This document shows, in pieces, positions 31,862 to 42,431 of a stretch of 48,388 nucleotides of DNA. A program made the position numbers and the translations under genes. The notes beneath the pieces are model-generated. The model was given only the letters and a program-made list of their open reading frames with translations, was not told the DNA's origin and ran no database searches. Position 1 is the stretch's first letter. Every line of letters starts with the position of its first letter. Source of the stretch: Priapulus caudatus (Eukaryota; Priapulida; Priapulimorpha; Priapulimorphida; Priapulidae); contig NW_014577126.1 of assembly GCF_000485595.1 (NCBI RefSeq), positions 288,780 through 337,167 on the forward strand. Reading direction: 5' to 3'.

Positions 31862-32482
31862 CAGGGTTCTCCCTACGTTGCGCAAACAGGGCGCGCGCGC
31901 CCCGTTTGGGAAAACTCCCCCCTGTTTGAATCGTTGCGCCCCGTTTGGGAAAACTCCCCCATGTTTGAATCGTTGCGCCCCGTTTGGGAAAACTCCCCCC
32001 TGTTTGAATCGTTGCGCCCCGTTTGAATTACCTCCGCCCCGTTTAAATTCCACCACAATAAAAGGTTGCCAGCGCGGGAATCGGCTGTCAAGAATTGCCG
32101 CTCGACCAGGACACCCGACGCGTGTATTTTTACCGTACCACGCATGCACTGCAGACAGTACACAAGTTAACCTGACAATGCACAGTTAACCTGTAACTAA
32201 CTGTACACTATTTGCTCTACACCGACTCGGCTATCTTATTATATACAAGAACTCCAAATACTACCGTCTATGCAGGGGTGGGCAACTTTTCAAAGCCGGA
32301 GGGCCGCATCAGTGGGCCATGAAAAGTCGAAGCGGCCGCACCTTTTAAAATCAGGCGGTGCGCTCTAAGATAATACCGTGCGTTTTGCCACAAAGGCGCG
32401 CATTTTCTGGACCATAATTAGCTGAAATGGCGTTGCAGAGCGAACCAGACAATAGAAAGTAAATATCTCTGTCACAAGCAAC
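31862..32482. mobile_element. hAT-like element (CAGGGTTCTCC), copy 2, interrupted
   Basis: It follows copy 1 (24140) closely up to CCGTCTATG at 32272, where another hAT-type end is inserted and the sequence then runs into an N gap. It carries three units of about 42 bp built on CGTTTGGGAAAACTCCCCC (31900-32020) where copy 1 has one. Confidence 0.7.
32273..32482. mobile_element. 5' part of a hAT element (CAGGGGTGGGCAAC)
   Basis: CAGGGGTGGGCAACTTTTC followed by GGAGGGCCGCATCAGTGGG is the widespread hAT terminus with GGCCGCA-type subterminal sequence. Copy 1 of the host repeat (24443) is uninterrupted at CCGTCTATG|GTGTGG, so the insertion point is 32272/32273 and the expected duplication is CGTCTATG. 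The rest is lost in the N gap. Confidence 0.65.
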
Positions 32483-32507
32483 NNNNNNNNNNNNNNNNNN
32501 NNNNNNN
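32483..32507. other. Assembly gap (25 N)
   Basis: Twenty-five undetermined bases. A run of exactly 25 suggests a nominal rather than a measured gap size. Confidence 1.
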
Positions 32508-32979
32508 AAGTTATCATTTTCACTGATTTGTTTATTTATATTGGTATATAATTTTTATATTAATTATTTATTTTTTTGTCACGTGTTTTTTTCACTAACC
32601 TACGTATTTTTGTACGCAAACCTTCCTGTACGTATATGATTCTTTTATTATGGATTAATAATAATGCATCTACTGTGATAATTTCGCTATGCTTACATAT
32701 ATATAGTTGAAAAGTCTTTAGTTTGTTTTGTCCTACGCATCTTGCTTCGTTCCTGTTGTTCGTTCGTTTTGTTGTTATTAATTTGATCATTTATGTGAGT
32801 TGTTGATGTTTTACTTGATGATCTTGCATAATCCTTAAAGTGTACAGTATCTTCTTGCGGCATTCTATATTCATGTATATTTTGTTCATTACATATTTGT
32901 TTCCTACACTTTTTCTCCTTTGATTATAAACTGTTTGCTTTACTGCTCTTCATTACCGTTATGTTATTCAGCGGCTGCT

Positions 32980-33150
32980 TACGCTTTATCTACTCTTGGG
33001 GGGGCAGACTATGATGACTTAAGTGCCTTCGCACTCCGTGCTTAAATCGTGATTAAAATTGTACTTCTACATGTAATTTTTCTTTTATAACGATGTACTC
33101 TGTATTTATGTATGTCTATGCACAAATAAACTGTTTCAATTTTCAATCTT
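32980..33150 (+). mobile_element. Retroposon 3' end, plus orientation
   Basis: It contains GACTTAAGTGCCTTCGCAC and ends with CACAAATAAACTGTTTCAAT. That combination of a small hairpin and an AATAAA signal is typical of LINE or SINE 3' untranslated ends. No reading frame is present. The duplicate is at about 41705-41880. Confidence 0.45.
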
Positions 33151-33691
33151 CAAGAGTACAGTAAGCAGTATGTACAGACAGTACGTAATGAATATTTACA
33201 TGATAATCAAGATAACTTAAATAGCCTATATTACAATTCATGTAATGATTGAATGTATAAAAACCAATCAAACCAAAGTACAGAACAACAGATAGGGCCT
33301 ACAAGCAAAATATCTAAGATAAACACATGAATCAAAATGACTAGGTGCACCGTGATGTAGGCCTAGTTAGTCATGAATGAGTGTACTGTTGAATCATGTG
33401 TGCCTTGTACGCATAGCTGAACTTTTTAATGGTGCGTACGTAATTTAGTAATTGTATTAATGGAATTCAAAGTTTTGTCCTGCAGATTTGATGGATTTAA
33501 AACCAATATTTGTAGATCTATACTCTAGGATAAAGAAAAAATTAGGTTGTTTGGTGCTGTAACACGTTTATCATTCGCCGTAGAAAGCGGGTAGTGGACT
33601 ATCAAGGTGTTTAGCTGAAACTCGATCTTACCCTCTACATTTGTGATTTGAACCTATATCGTGGCTCGGTCACACGCGAGGCGAAATTTAG

Positions 33692-33941
33692 GCGAAATTT
33701 GTTTCCCACTTGAGTTCGGACCTACCATAAATAGTGTTTTGTAATATATGGTTGGATTAGAGTTAGTGTTAGGGTTCGGATACTGTTATGGTTAGGGTTA
33801 GGGTTAGGCATAATTGGTATCATAGAAATAGATAGATAACGCGTTGGTATTCATTTTAGCATTGTTGTCTTCGAGAAGTCGAGTGAATGGAGTGCGCTGA
33901 TTGGCTGTGTCCGGAACTCAGTGGGAAAAAAAATTCGGCAG
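33692..33941. mobile_element. Foldback element (family D) with TTAGGG core, copy A
   Basis: TTTCCCACTTGAGTTCGGACC at the left is recalled inverted by GTCCGGAACTCAGTGGGAAA at the right (the first motif spans 33702-33722). GTTAGTGTTAGGG and GGTTAGGGTTAGGGTTAGG lie between. No target duplication was resolved. The duplicate is at 42432-42684. Confidence 0.6.
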
Positions 33942-34164
33942 CCGCTCATCTAGGGATGTAAAAATCAATACGACGTAAAATATTGGCAATGATTAAGTCT
34001 ACCCTCATCTAACTGACAGCGAGCTTAATTAATGTGAATTAAGCGGTCGCACAATATTGAAAACGTAGTAGTAGACTAGTATTATTATTATTTCCAAGTG
34101 GATCACGGCATTAGCCGGTAAATTATTATTATTATTATTCATTATTATTATTATTATTATTATT

Positions 34165-34715
34165 TCCAAAGTGGATCACGGCATTAGCCGGTGGCTTCTG
34201 GGTTGACCGTGTCCCAACCTGGGGCATAGGGATTCAATCCAGAATTTTTCGCAGGATGTGTGCTGTTCCAGTAGTGCGATTTCTGCACTTCTTGGCAGTG
34301 GTTGTGCCAGGGAGTTCCTTAAGGTTCTCCTCAAAACCATTCTTTAGAGATAAGAGCCAAGAGTAAGAGTAAGAGCCAAGCTCCAACCACACTGGACAAT
34401 TTCGTCATTGTATTCCACATCCTCCTAATTTCAATCTCCAGATTTTGTACTTGGTGAGTTTGTCCCTTTCCTTCACCATAAATGTTAGAGACCTTAGAGT
34501 CATCTGGTACGGCTACGTCAATCAACAGGCATAGTTTTTTCTCTCCTGTGTTGGAGCACTATATCAGGGCGGTTTGCAGGTATCGTGCGATCTGTCTGCA
34601 CCGCCTATCCCACATTATGGTAGTATCTCCGATTGTTGTAACTGGTCTCGGAGTATGTTCATACCACTTGTCAGGTACTTGCTCACCAAGTTCACTGCAG
34701 ATTGACCAGTGCAGA

Positions 34716-34720
<5 letters not shown>
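34165..34720 (-). mobile_element. LINE 3' end: degenerate reverse transcriptase C-terminus
   Basis: In the minus-strand frame the pieces LCLLIDVAVPDDSKVSN, EIEIRRMWNTMT and VVGALG are the C-terminal motifs of a large class of non-LTR reverse transcriptases (LIDIAVPGDSRV...VVPVVVGALG). Several frameshifts break it. The 3' part ends CACCGGCTAATGCCGTGATC then CACTTTGGAAATAATAAT, so the tail is an (AAT)n repeat. Duplicate at 42905-43465. Confidence 0.75.

Positions 34721-34804
<84 letters not shown>
34718..34804. repeat. (ATT)n array between LINE ends
   Basis: This is a nearly pure ATT array that abuts the LINE piece above and the 3' end of another LINE fragment (34805-34855). It probably represents the (AAT)n tail of that second fragment. 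Confidence 0.9.
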
Positions 34805-34894
34805 TCCAAAGTGGATCACGGCATTAGCCGTGGCTTCTGGTTGACCGTGTCCCAATATATAATAATATTATTATAATTATAATTATAATATAAT

Positions 34895-34934
34895 CAGGAG
34901 TAAGATAATATGATTCTATATTATCTTACTCCTG
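34895..34934. mobile_element. 40-bp palindrome, CAGGAG...CTCCTG, copy A
   Basis: The core CAGGAGTAAGATAATATG...ATATTATCTTACTCCTG is self-complementary. Flanks ATATAAT and ATATGAT agree at 6 of 7. The duplicate at 43646-43686 has the same palindrome. Confidence 0.6.
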
Positions 34935-34996
34935 ATATGATTATGATTATGATTATGATTATGATTATGATTATGATTATGATTATTATGATTATT

Positions 34997-35271
34997 ATTA
35001 TTATTTCCAAAGTGGATCACGGCATTAGCCGGTGGCTTCTGGTTGACCGTGTCCCAACCTGGACATAGGGATTCATCCAGAATTTTTCGCAGGATGTGTG
35101 CTGTTCCCAGTAGTGCGATTTTCTGCACTTCTTGGGCAGTGTGTTGGCCAGGGAGTTCCTTAAGGTTCTTCTCAAAACCATTCTTTAGAGAGCCAAGGGC
35201 TCCAACCACCACTGGTACAATTCTCGTCTTTGTATTCCACATCCTCCTAATTTCAATCTCAAGATCTCCAG

Positions 35272-35272
<1 letters not shown>
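34997..35272 (-). mobile_element. LINE 3' end with intact C-terminal frame
   Basis: The minus-strand frame from 35242 reads MWNTKTRIVPVVVGALGSL, then KNGFEKNLKELPGQ, then KIALLGTAHILRKIL and CPGWDTVNQKPPANAVIHFG before running into (AAT) and (ATC) repeats. ALLGTAHILRKVL is a well-known C-terminus of LINE pol proteins in many invertebrates. The piece is 5'-truncated at the long ATT array. Duplicate at about 43755-44020. Confidence 0.8.
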
Positions 35273-35320
<48 letters not shown>

Positions 35321-35365
35321 GTAGTAGTAGTAGTAAGTATGTATGTAGTAGTATAGTAGTAGTAG

Positions 35366-35411
<46 letters not shown>

Positions 35412-35614
35412 AGTAGTAGTAGTAGTAGTAGTAGTAGTTTGTGTTGTTGTTGTTGTTGCTGCTGTAGAAGAAGAAGAAGAAGAAGAAGAAGAAGAAGAAG
35501 AAGAAGAAGAAGAAGAAGAAGAAGAAGAAGAAGAAGAAAGAAGAAGAAGAAGAAGAAGAAGAAGAAGAAGAAGAAGAAGAAGAAGAAGAAGAAAAAGAAG
35601 AAGAAGAAGAAGAA
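35272..35614. repeat. Compound trinucleotide array (ATT, AGT, GTT, AAG)
   Basis: Blocks of ATT, then AGT, then a few GTT/GCT, then about 50 AAG units follow one another with rare interruptions. The long open frames (poly-Arg/Lys, poly-Phe, poly-Leu, poly-Tyr) are produced by the repeats. The duplicate at 44018-44290 has fewer AAG units. Confidence 0.95.
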
Positions 35615-36359
35615 GTGGGGAGGGAGCGGAGGAAGAGGAAGGGGTGGTAGAGGCGGCGACTGAGGCGCGAGATTGATTGACAGGAAGGTAAAGGAGTTTG
35701 AGGGCATATCATCAATTTTCCAAATCTCCTTATACTAGCTTTGTGTGGGCACGCAAATTATCTGGAAAGAGAAATGTCATTTTGCTGTAATAGTACACTT
35801 AAACTAGAAAACACAATTCAGGAAAGTAATTTGATGGGGAAAATACCCATCACAATCTGTCATTATTACGAAACGACCCGTCATGCCGAATTTACCCATA
35901 CTGTAGCACGGGGGTATTTTTTTTAAATTTAAGAGCAGAAGGATTGCAACATCGTATAAACGACACTTACTTTCAGTTATAATATGGACGAATTTGCCAT
36001 AAAATAAATATCGTTTTGTTAAATAGCATTTAGGTAAAATATAATTGCACTTTTGTGATTAGCCCTCGGACTGTAACGTGCAAAATAAATGGCAAATGCG
36101 CAACTTTTGCAGGGTGGCAGCGGTGTCATGTCAGCGTCCAAAAATGAAGATTTGAAATTCAATGTTGTTTTGTGACAAACGTGAATGAATAATTATAGAA
36201 CTTTGTAGGTATGTGCTCTTATTTATGCATTTACTATAATATATTCTAAAATTCTAGGGGAAAGCAGGCGCGGATTTAGGCCGGTTTAACATCGTTTCAA
36301 CACTAATACGTCCTGACACGCACGCACTCACTCTCGTATAAACCTACACCAATATATAC

Positions 36360-36540
36360 ACATTCACACACACGCACGCACGCACGCACGCACTCACGCA
36401 CGCCCGCCCGCCCGCACGCACGGACGTATGGACGCACGCAGCACGCACGCACGCCGCACGCACGCATGCACGCACGCACGCACGCACACGCACGCACGCA
36501 CGACACACACACCACACACATTATATATATATATATATAA
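36360..36540. repeat. (ACGC)n and (AC)n microsatellite, then (TA)n
   Basis: ACGC tetranucleotides with CGCC interruptions are followed by an ACAC run and a TATATA run. The duplicate is at 45105-45285. Confidence 0.95.
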
Positions 36541-36589
36541 TTATATACATAATTATATTCATTTAGAATATATCATAATAGATTTATTG

Positions 36590-37015
36590 TTTTCCTATCT
36601 GCTAGGTATATGTTGTTAAAATTGCATTTTTTAACAGCTTTCTTAAATATGCTAAGTGAAGGGCTCTTTTTGTGTCTATTGGTAGTCTATTCCATTGGTT
36701 TATTGCCTCATTAGTAAGTGAGGTGTGGTCATACATATTATTTGTTGTTATTTGATTTTAAGTGTCCTTGAATTTAGTGTAATATTTGTTAGGTATAGTC
36801 TGGCGTTATTTCGGAGTGGTTTGTTAAGCTGGTGGGGTTATGTGTATATAAATATAAGTGTGTGGTATTTAATTAGGTTTTCAATTGGAGGCACTTTTAG
36901 TTGTTCTCTAATTCTAGTAGCTGCTCATGCCTGTTTATAGTTTTTTGTGGGAATAACTTTTTATTATGCGTATATCATAATTTTGTAGCATGTTTAGTCT
37001 ATCAAGAGCTGATTT
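36590..37015 (-). mobile_element. LINE reverse-transcriptase C-terminal remnant
   Basis: In the minus sense the frame ends NEAINQWNRLPIDTKRAL, HLAYLRKLLKNAILTTYT and a stop. The WNxLP motif followed by an LRKLLK helix is characteristic of the C-terminus of several LINE clades. Upstream, LNMLQNYDIRIIKSYS corresponds to the LQNKAIRII motif, with frameshifts in between. Duplicate at about 45335-45760. Confidence 0.65.
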
Positions 37016-37019
37016 GGGG

Positions 37020-39606
37020 GAGATTGATTAGCAATGTAGATCTATTAGAATACACAAATATTCATAATAAATTTGAACATACCTCAAATCAAAAATAAAT
37101 GTCATAAATAACAGAATATTATCAATTACCTTTAATCTTAGACTTACTCTACATAGGATTTTCTAACCACAAAAAGCACTTCCCTCGTGATTTTTTTAGT
37201 TACCTAACAAAGTTTTTAACCCTGCATTGAAGGTTGTTCAAGCTGTGTAATTCTGATTGCTTTGGGTAAATGTAAATTTTTGTACATCAAGTATTGCGGT
37301 TAATGTCGGAATTTTCCCAAGCAAGCAGCGGTAGTCCCGCATACGGCCCATCTTGGAATTCGCAGTCACGCTCACCGTGGTCCAATTTTCAAATAACCAT
37401 GGCAGTATAATAAATTTACTGAAAAAATTGCAGAAATCACAGTAAGTGAACATAACGAAATGATATTGATACAGTTTTATTAATGTATATAGCGTGTTTA
37501 TATACAGCATTATGATCAGACTGTACAATAGCAATAAATGAGAAAAAATAATAACTTAACTTTCATAACAACTGCTATCGAAGACCAGAACATTATAAGA
37601 CACGAAACGATTACTACCGATTTTTATTAAATTCAAGTTGAATAATATTATAGCGGAAACAGACATTTATCATAAGAATGAACCAGAAGCGTAAAAGATG
37701 TTTTTTTAAATACGGCATACACAGTGTGAATGTATCACGTAGTGATGTTATTCAAGTCGAGTTGTTCTTTACGCGTCTTCATATAGAATATTTGTCGTTC
37801 GAACTCTTAAAGATCTTTACCTCTCATTATATTCTAGTCTGAATGTCAAAACGGCAATCATTCTGCAACCGCTATAAAACATTTAGATTTTAGAAGATCA
37901 CTATCCTACATTATCACTATGTAATAGTGAGGCTTACGCTCCTGGCGCCATCTTTTGGACACCGATCTGCATTACTTAAATAGCTATGTGGTCCTTAACA
38001 CAGAACTTGAGTGAGACGCTGCTGAAGTACAAAGTACTGAATAGCGCAACGATTCCAATTGTACCGTTCGTGTGGCAGTGATAAAAACAGTACTTATTCA
38101 TTACACGGAAACAATTTACCAATGAATACGTGCAGCACATGCTGTTTCCCGTCGTGATGTACACTAACACACAAATGCTCGACAGCTAAAATTAATGAAG
38201 TTGTCACACAAGCAGAGAAAAGCTGCAGGAGGTAGATATACATATATAGCATGATTTTATCTCAAGTCGCTTCATGTTTAAATTCTCCTTAGGAATGCCA
38301 CGTGCTATATGAATTCACATGATTTCACTCTCATCTCACTACTACACCAGCTCCTCCCGTAAACGTGCCTAGTAAATGTTCGTCCCAGCTATTCTACGCA
38401 TATACACATGGCGCGTAATTAACCGAGTAATCGCAGGCGGGGATATGCGTACATTGGCTTTCTGAGCGCAACAATACGCGGTCCGCATTCAATATCAACG
38501 TCCTTTTGAATTTCGCGTTTAAATATCCGTTCAATTAGCCGCAACGTTCAACATATTCGACGCGACATGTGGCTCCTATATAGCCGACAGAGAATTGAAA
38601 ACGAAAAGCTGTTAAGGAAACTGCGAAATATTCCACATTATGCGTGTTTATCAGACCTGTAACTGGTCAGGCAAGCATGTATAATCTGCGCACAATTTGC
38701 AGCAATGACGAAAATATTTGCATGTTTCTCCGATTGAATTACCATCCAAAATTACCTATTAAAGTAACCATGAGAAAACGCAGCATGCCGACGCAGCGAT
38801 ATACGCGCACGCGCGTTAGGCGGCGACGTCGTAGTCTTACTTATTCGAGGGTTTCACAATCGCTATAGTGCACGAGGAAAAGAGGAGTGACTGCTGGAAT
38901 AGTGTTGTTTTTGAGGAGTGCCATCGGTTGAACCAAGACGAATAGAAACTATTATGATCTTACGTCTGTGCACCGCCATCCTCGGTCACAGCAGATAGAA
39001 CTCCACAGGCACACAACGGTGTGGGAGGTAGGGGGAGGAGGCGCGGTTGCGGATGACAACCTTGCATCCAAACACGAGCGCGCGCGTGCAGACACGTGCG
39101 CACCCAATTCCACACAACCGGCGCTGTCAGGTTGTGGCCTCTAAATAATACTAACGGCTATTTTATTAGTGCGAGTCATAGGGAATTATTGTGCAATCTT
39201 TGGCTCTACGGTGTATTCCTGGGTTTTGCTAAGGGAAATGTCTGTCAGAGCAGCAGACATGAAATGGTGCCGATTTCACCAACTGTGGTGTCACAGCGCT
39301 GACTAAGTCACACATTTCCCTCGATCAATAGTTATCCTCGGCTACCGAAATGTATGCAGAATATATTAACTCTTAAATAAATTGATTGTACTACATAATA
39401 TAACTGCTATTCGTTCGTCAATAGAATCCATACATAAAATCGCATATGTACAAACATCCCGCCATGACCATAAGTGCTAGCTCTAGCTGCACTAGGCAGC
39501 AGGATAGTTTCATATGTACAAAACTCGCGCCAGTCTTCCCCTTAAAAGAAGAGTAGCATTCACCTACGAATCATCAGGAAACGGCTATAACGCTAAACTA
39601 TCTGGC
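37020..39606. other. Unique-looking AT-rich part of the duplicated segment
   Basis: No gene, splice-supported exon or paired inverted repeat was seen. The Arg-rich open frame at 38644-38868 is broken by indels in the duplicate at about 47365-47580, so it is not supported as a protein. Confidence 0.5.
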
Positions 39607-40474
39607 ATGAATTCGCAATCCACCAAAACAACACATCGTACATTTCACAAACTATACACAGACATACCCTGACGAGAATTTAAATATACCAAAAAACAGT
39701 GTTTCCTGAATAGACACAACACATCGAGTGACGTCTATTGTAGTTGTATAGAAACCATTTTAATACCATAGGAACGACAGATAGTGCTTTACAACATCAG
39801 CACAGCCAACCGTGGGTGGGGGGCACATTGAAAACCTTCTGTATTGAATGTTTTACAGTACAAAACGTGATATGTCAGCTGTGGGCTTACGAAAGTGACT
39901 AAACATAGATTGCTTGACGTTATTTTTGACACGACTACGTTATAAAAGCTATAGTTTAAAATTAATCCTTCGTTTGTTCTTCTTACAAAACGCAAAATCG
40001 CTTGCCTTCACAGTTCTGGAGTTTTGAGGTATCGAAAATTGGACACGATGCGCACCTAGTGCTTCCACCTAGTGAGCGTCTGCCCAAATTGCTGTGCACT
40101 GGCAACGTCTAGACTACTACCGCGATCACTATTGCTGTCACCTAAAGTGCCTCGTCACACACGCGTCACGCTACAACAGAGAAGCCTCTACCAAGCTGTA
40201 CAAAGTCTCAGAGATCAAAGACGTGGATCATGTATGTATAATATATCTCTTTTTCCGGGTATCGCGAACCTCTTAAGTGTGAAATTTGCCTCGTTGCTGT
40301 TCCGGGCGGGGTGCCCCGGTGCCGAGTCGTGGTCTCAGCCAATCTTGATGAGGCACCGTGGCACCCGTCTCGGAAGTATCACATTGTGTCTCGCTGTCGG
40401 CTTGCATCACGTCGTCAGCGCGCTCCGGGCGCGCCGCCCGCCACGTAGATGGGCGCCGCGTCCCCTCCGCATCC
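39607..40474. other. GC-rich island 3' of the Rhomboid gene
   Basis: From about 40260 the GC content rises sharply. Both strands have open stretches (for example 40072-40491 plus), which high GC alone makes likely. No polyadenylation signal for the minus-strand Rhomboid transcript was identified with certainty. The sequence to 40260 is AT-rich without features. Confidence 0.45.
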
Positions 40475-40642
40475 CTACCGCAGAGTCGTGATGTACTGCG
40501 CGCATTCGACGAACGTGTCCATCTCGCAGAACAGCTCGAGCACCTCTGTCTCGGAGAAGTGCCGACGCGCTAGGTCGAGCACGAACTCACGATGCACATG
40601 CAGGCCGACGCAAACTTCGCAGTTAAGAGGTCCGGCCTCATG
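40475..40642 (-). other. 55-codon open stretch in frame after the Rhomboid TGA, CxxCxxxH motif
   Basis: Directly after the Rhomboid stop the same frame stays open for 55 codons to a TAG. Third positions are almost all G or C, as in the Rhomboid exon. The sequence includes LNCEVCVGLHVHREF, then FVLDLARRHFSETEVLELF and a C-terminal ECAQYITTLR. CxxCxxxH followed by two helix-like stretches recalls AhpD/carboxymuconolactone decarboxylase-like proteins, but the match is short. A possible acceptor (tctacatctgacatgag) overlaps the Rhomboid stop, so it could be the last exon of an alternative transcript or of another gene. Chance openness in GC-rich DNA is also possible. Confidence 0.35.
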
Positions 40643-40875
40643 TCAGATGTAGAAGACGTTCCAGAGGACGGCGAAGACCGTGCACGCCGCGTAGACGCCG
40701 AGCGACGCCCACCAGACGATCTGGTCGTGCAACTTCTGCTCAAAGTTCTTCAGCACGAGCAGGCCTATCGTGAGGCCTGCCAACGCACCCGTCAGGTGCG
40801 CGACATATGCAACAGGCGGACCGTTCTCCTCCGCCGCGTAGCGCCCCCAGATGGCGAAGCCGACGTCTGCACTTG
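40643..40875 (-). CDS. Rhomboid protease, last exon with catalytic His
   Basis: After acceptor cctgttccgccttgcag the exon gives two bases and 76 codons to TGA at 40645-40643. It reads SADVGFAIWGRY, a short loop, then [20 protein letters not shown], then NFEQKLHDQIVWWASLGVY and a last hydrophobic segment ending AVLWNVFYI. The His in [10 protein letters not shown] is the catalytic partner of the GxSG serine, and GALAG is the helix-packing motif of the last core segment. Rhomboids are intramembrane serine proteases of the Golgi, endosomes or cell surface. Animal secretase-type members release EGF-receptor ligands, which makes that role likely here. The order with the preceding exon, the phase, and similarity to fly Rhomboid (remembered: [20 protein letters not shown]) make this a firm call. 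The C-terminal tail is shorter than in fly Rhomboid. Confidence 0.92.
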
Positions 40876-41183
40876 CTGCAAGGCGGAACAGGGGAGGAAC
40901 ACGTTATGAGTGGATACAATGGAGGAAACGATGTGTGAAGCCAGCGAGTGAATAATAAATAACTGGCGAAAGTAATAGCTAATGTCGGCTGCGAATGTTG
41001 CTGAACGATCTAGCTACCGCAGCTTAGCGTCACTGCCTGCCTGCCTGCCGTATTGGTTTACAAAAATAATTAATACTTGGATGGCGTTTTTCTACTGTTA
41101 GTGCAAGTAAGAACCCCGTTCTTCAGTTTATACACAATAAAGGAGTGAGCATGTGTAATGCTACACCAAAGTAAACTACTCAC

Positions 41184-41238
41184 CTATCACAAGGATTCCT
41201 ATTAATCTTATTATCCCTAACTCCATCTCTGAATAATT
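41184..41238 (-). CDS. Rhomboid protease, penultimate exon
   Basis: The acceptor tattttctctttacag is strong and the donor GATAG|GTGAGT is consensus. The 55-nt exon encodes NYSEMELGIIRLIGILVI and one base, which with CA of the next exon makes Ala. Rhomboid proteins have N-[YW]-S-x-M just after the serine-bearing helix, so this is the loop and start of the fifth transmembrane segment. The upstream exon with the GASGG catalytic serine should lie further right on the minus strand. It is not found before the window end, where the duplicated segment begins 250 bp away. A genomic rearrangement or an assembly error may separate it. Confidence 0.88.
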
Positions 41239-41379
41239 CTGTAAAGAGAAAATACACTTTTTTCAGTAAAATGTACTACGCACATTAAACACATTTACAC
41301 AAGCTAGGGATCATAATTACATGCACTTACACATGTATTTCGTCCGCATCAATATCGATTTATTTTACATGCTTGCACT

Positions 41380-41485
41380 CACTTTTCTATCTATCTATAT
41401 CTATCTCTCTGTCTGTCTGTCCGTTCTTCTGGCCGTCTGGCCGTCTGTCCGCCCACTCTTCTGTCCGTCCATCCTTCCATCTCTA
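41380..41485. repeat. TATC / CTGT / CCGT simple repeats
   Basis: Short CTAT and CTGT and GTCCG runs directly precede the start of the duplicated segment, and may have misled assembly at this junction. Confidence 0.8.
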
Positions 41486-42431
41486 GTTTTGTTGTTATTA
41501 ATTTGATCAATTTATGTTGAGTTGTTGATGTTTTAACTTGATGATCTTGCATAATCCTTAAAGTGTACAGTATCTTCTTGCGCATTCTATATTCACTGTA
41601 TATTTTGTTCATTACATATTTGTTTCCTACACTTTTTCTCCTTTGATTTATAAACTGTTTGCTTTACTGCTTCTTCATTACCGTTATGTTATTCAGCGGC
41701 TGCTTTACGTTTAATCTACTCTTGGGGGTGGCAGACTATAGATGACTTAAGTGTCCTTCGCCACTCCCGTGCTTAAACTGATTAAAATTGTACTTCTACA
41801 TGTAATTATTTCTTTTATAACGATGTACTCTGTATTTATGTATGTCTTATGCACAAATAAACTGTTTTCAATCTTCAATCTTCAAGAGTACAGTAAGCAG
41901 TATGTACAGACAGTACAGTAATGGAATATTTACATGATAATCAAGAATAACTTAAATAGCCTATATTACAATTCATGTAATGATTGAATGTATAAAAAAC
42001 CAATCAAACCAAAGTACAGAACAACAGATAGGGCCTACAAGCAAAATATCTAGAATAAACAACATGAATCAAAATTGACTAGGTGCACCGTGCATGTAGT
42101 TAGTCATGAATGAGTGTACTGTTGAATCATGTGTGCCTTGTACGCATAGCTGAACTTTTTAATGGTGCGTACGTAATTTAGTAATTGTATTAATGGAATT
42201 CCAAAGTTTTGCTCCTGCAGATTTGATGGATTTAAAACCAATATTTGTAGATCTATACTCTAGGGATAAAGAAAAAATTAGGTTGGTTTGGTGGCTGTAA
42301 CACGTTTATCATTCGCGTAGAAAGCGGGTAGTGGACTATTCAAGGTGTTTAGCTGAAACTCGATCTTACCCTCTACATTTGTGATTTGAACCTATATCGT
42401 GGCTCGGGTCACCACGCGAGGCGAAATTTAG

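Larger units (their letters stand above)
32767..39606. repeat. Large duplicated segment, copy A (about 6.8 kb visible)
   Basis: It aligns base by base with 41487-48388 in the same orientation, offset about 8.7 kb. Differences are mainly single-base gains or losses, for example CTCGGTCACACGCG at 33665 against CTCGGGTCACCACGCG at 42403, plus length changes in simple repeats. The left limit falls at GTTTTGTTGTTATTAATTTG. That pattern fits long-read consensus error or an unmerged haplotype better than old divergence. Confidence 0.9.

Noticed and set aside
35185-35715. Long open frames of poly-Phe, poly-Leu, poly-Tyr, poly-Arg and poly-Lys
   Set aside because: They are translations of ATT, AGT and AAG microsatellites in various frames, and the duplicate copy has different repeat lengths.
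38644-38868. 74-codon Arg-rich plus-strand frame
   Set aside because: The duplicate copy at about 47365-47580 has frame-breaking indels and there is no recognisable motif.
40072-40491. 139-codon plus-strand frame and the 105-codon plus-strand frame at 40592-40909 as genes
   Set aside because: They lie antisense to or beside the Rhomboid exon in GC-rich DNA. The minus-strand frame has the recognisable protein.
40643-40645. TGA as a selenocysteine codon
   Set aside because: Rhomboids are not known as selenoproteins, the residue would follow the last membrane segment, and I saw no convincing SECIS-like stem with its AUGA...GA core downstream. An alternative exon is simpler.
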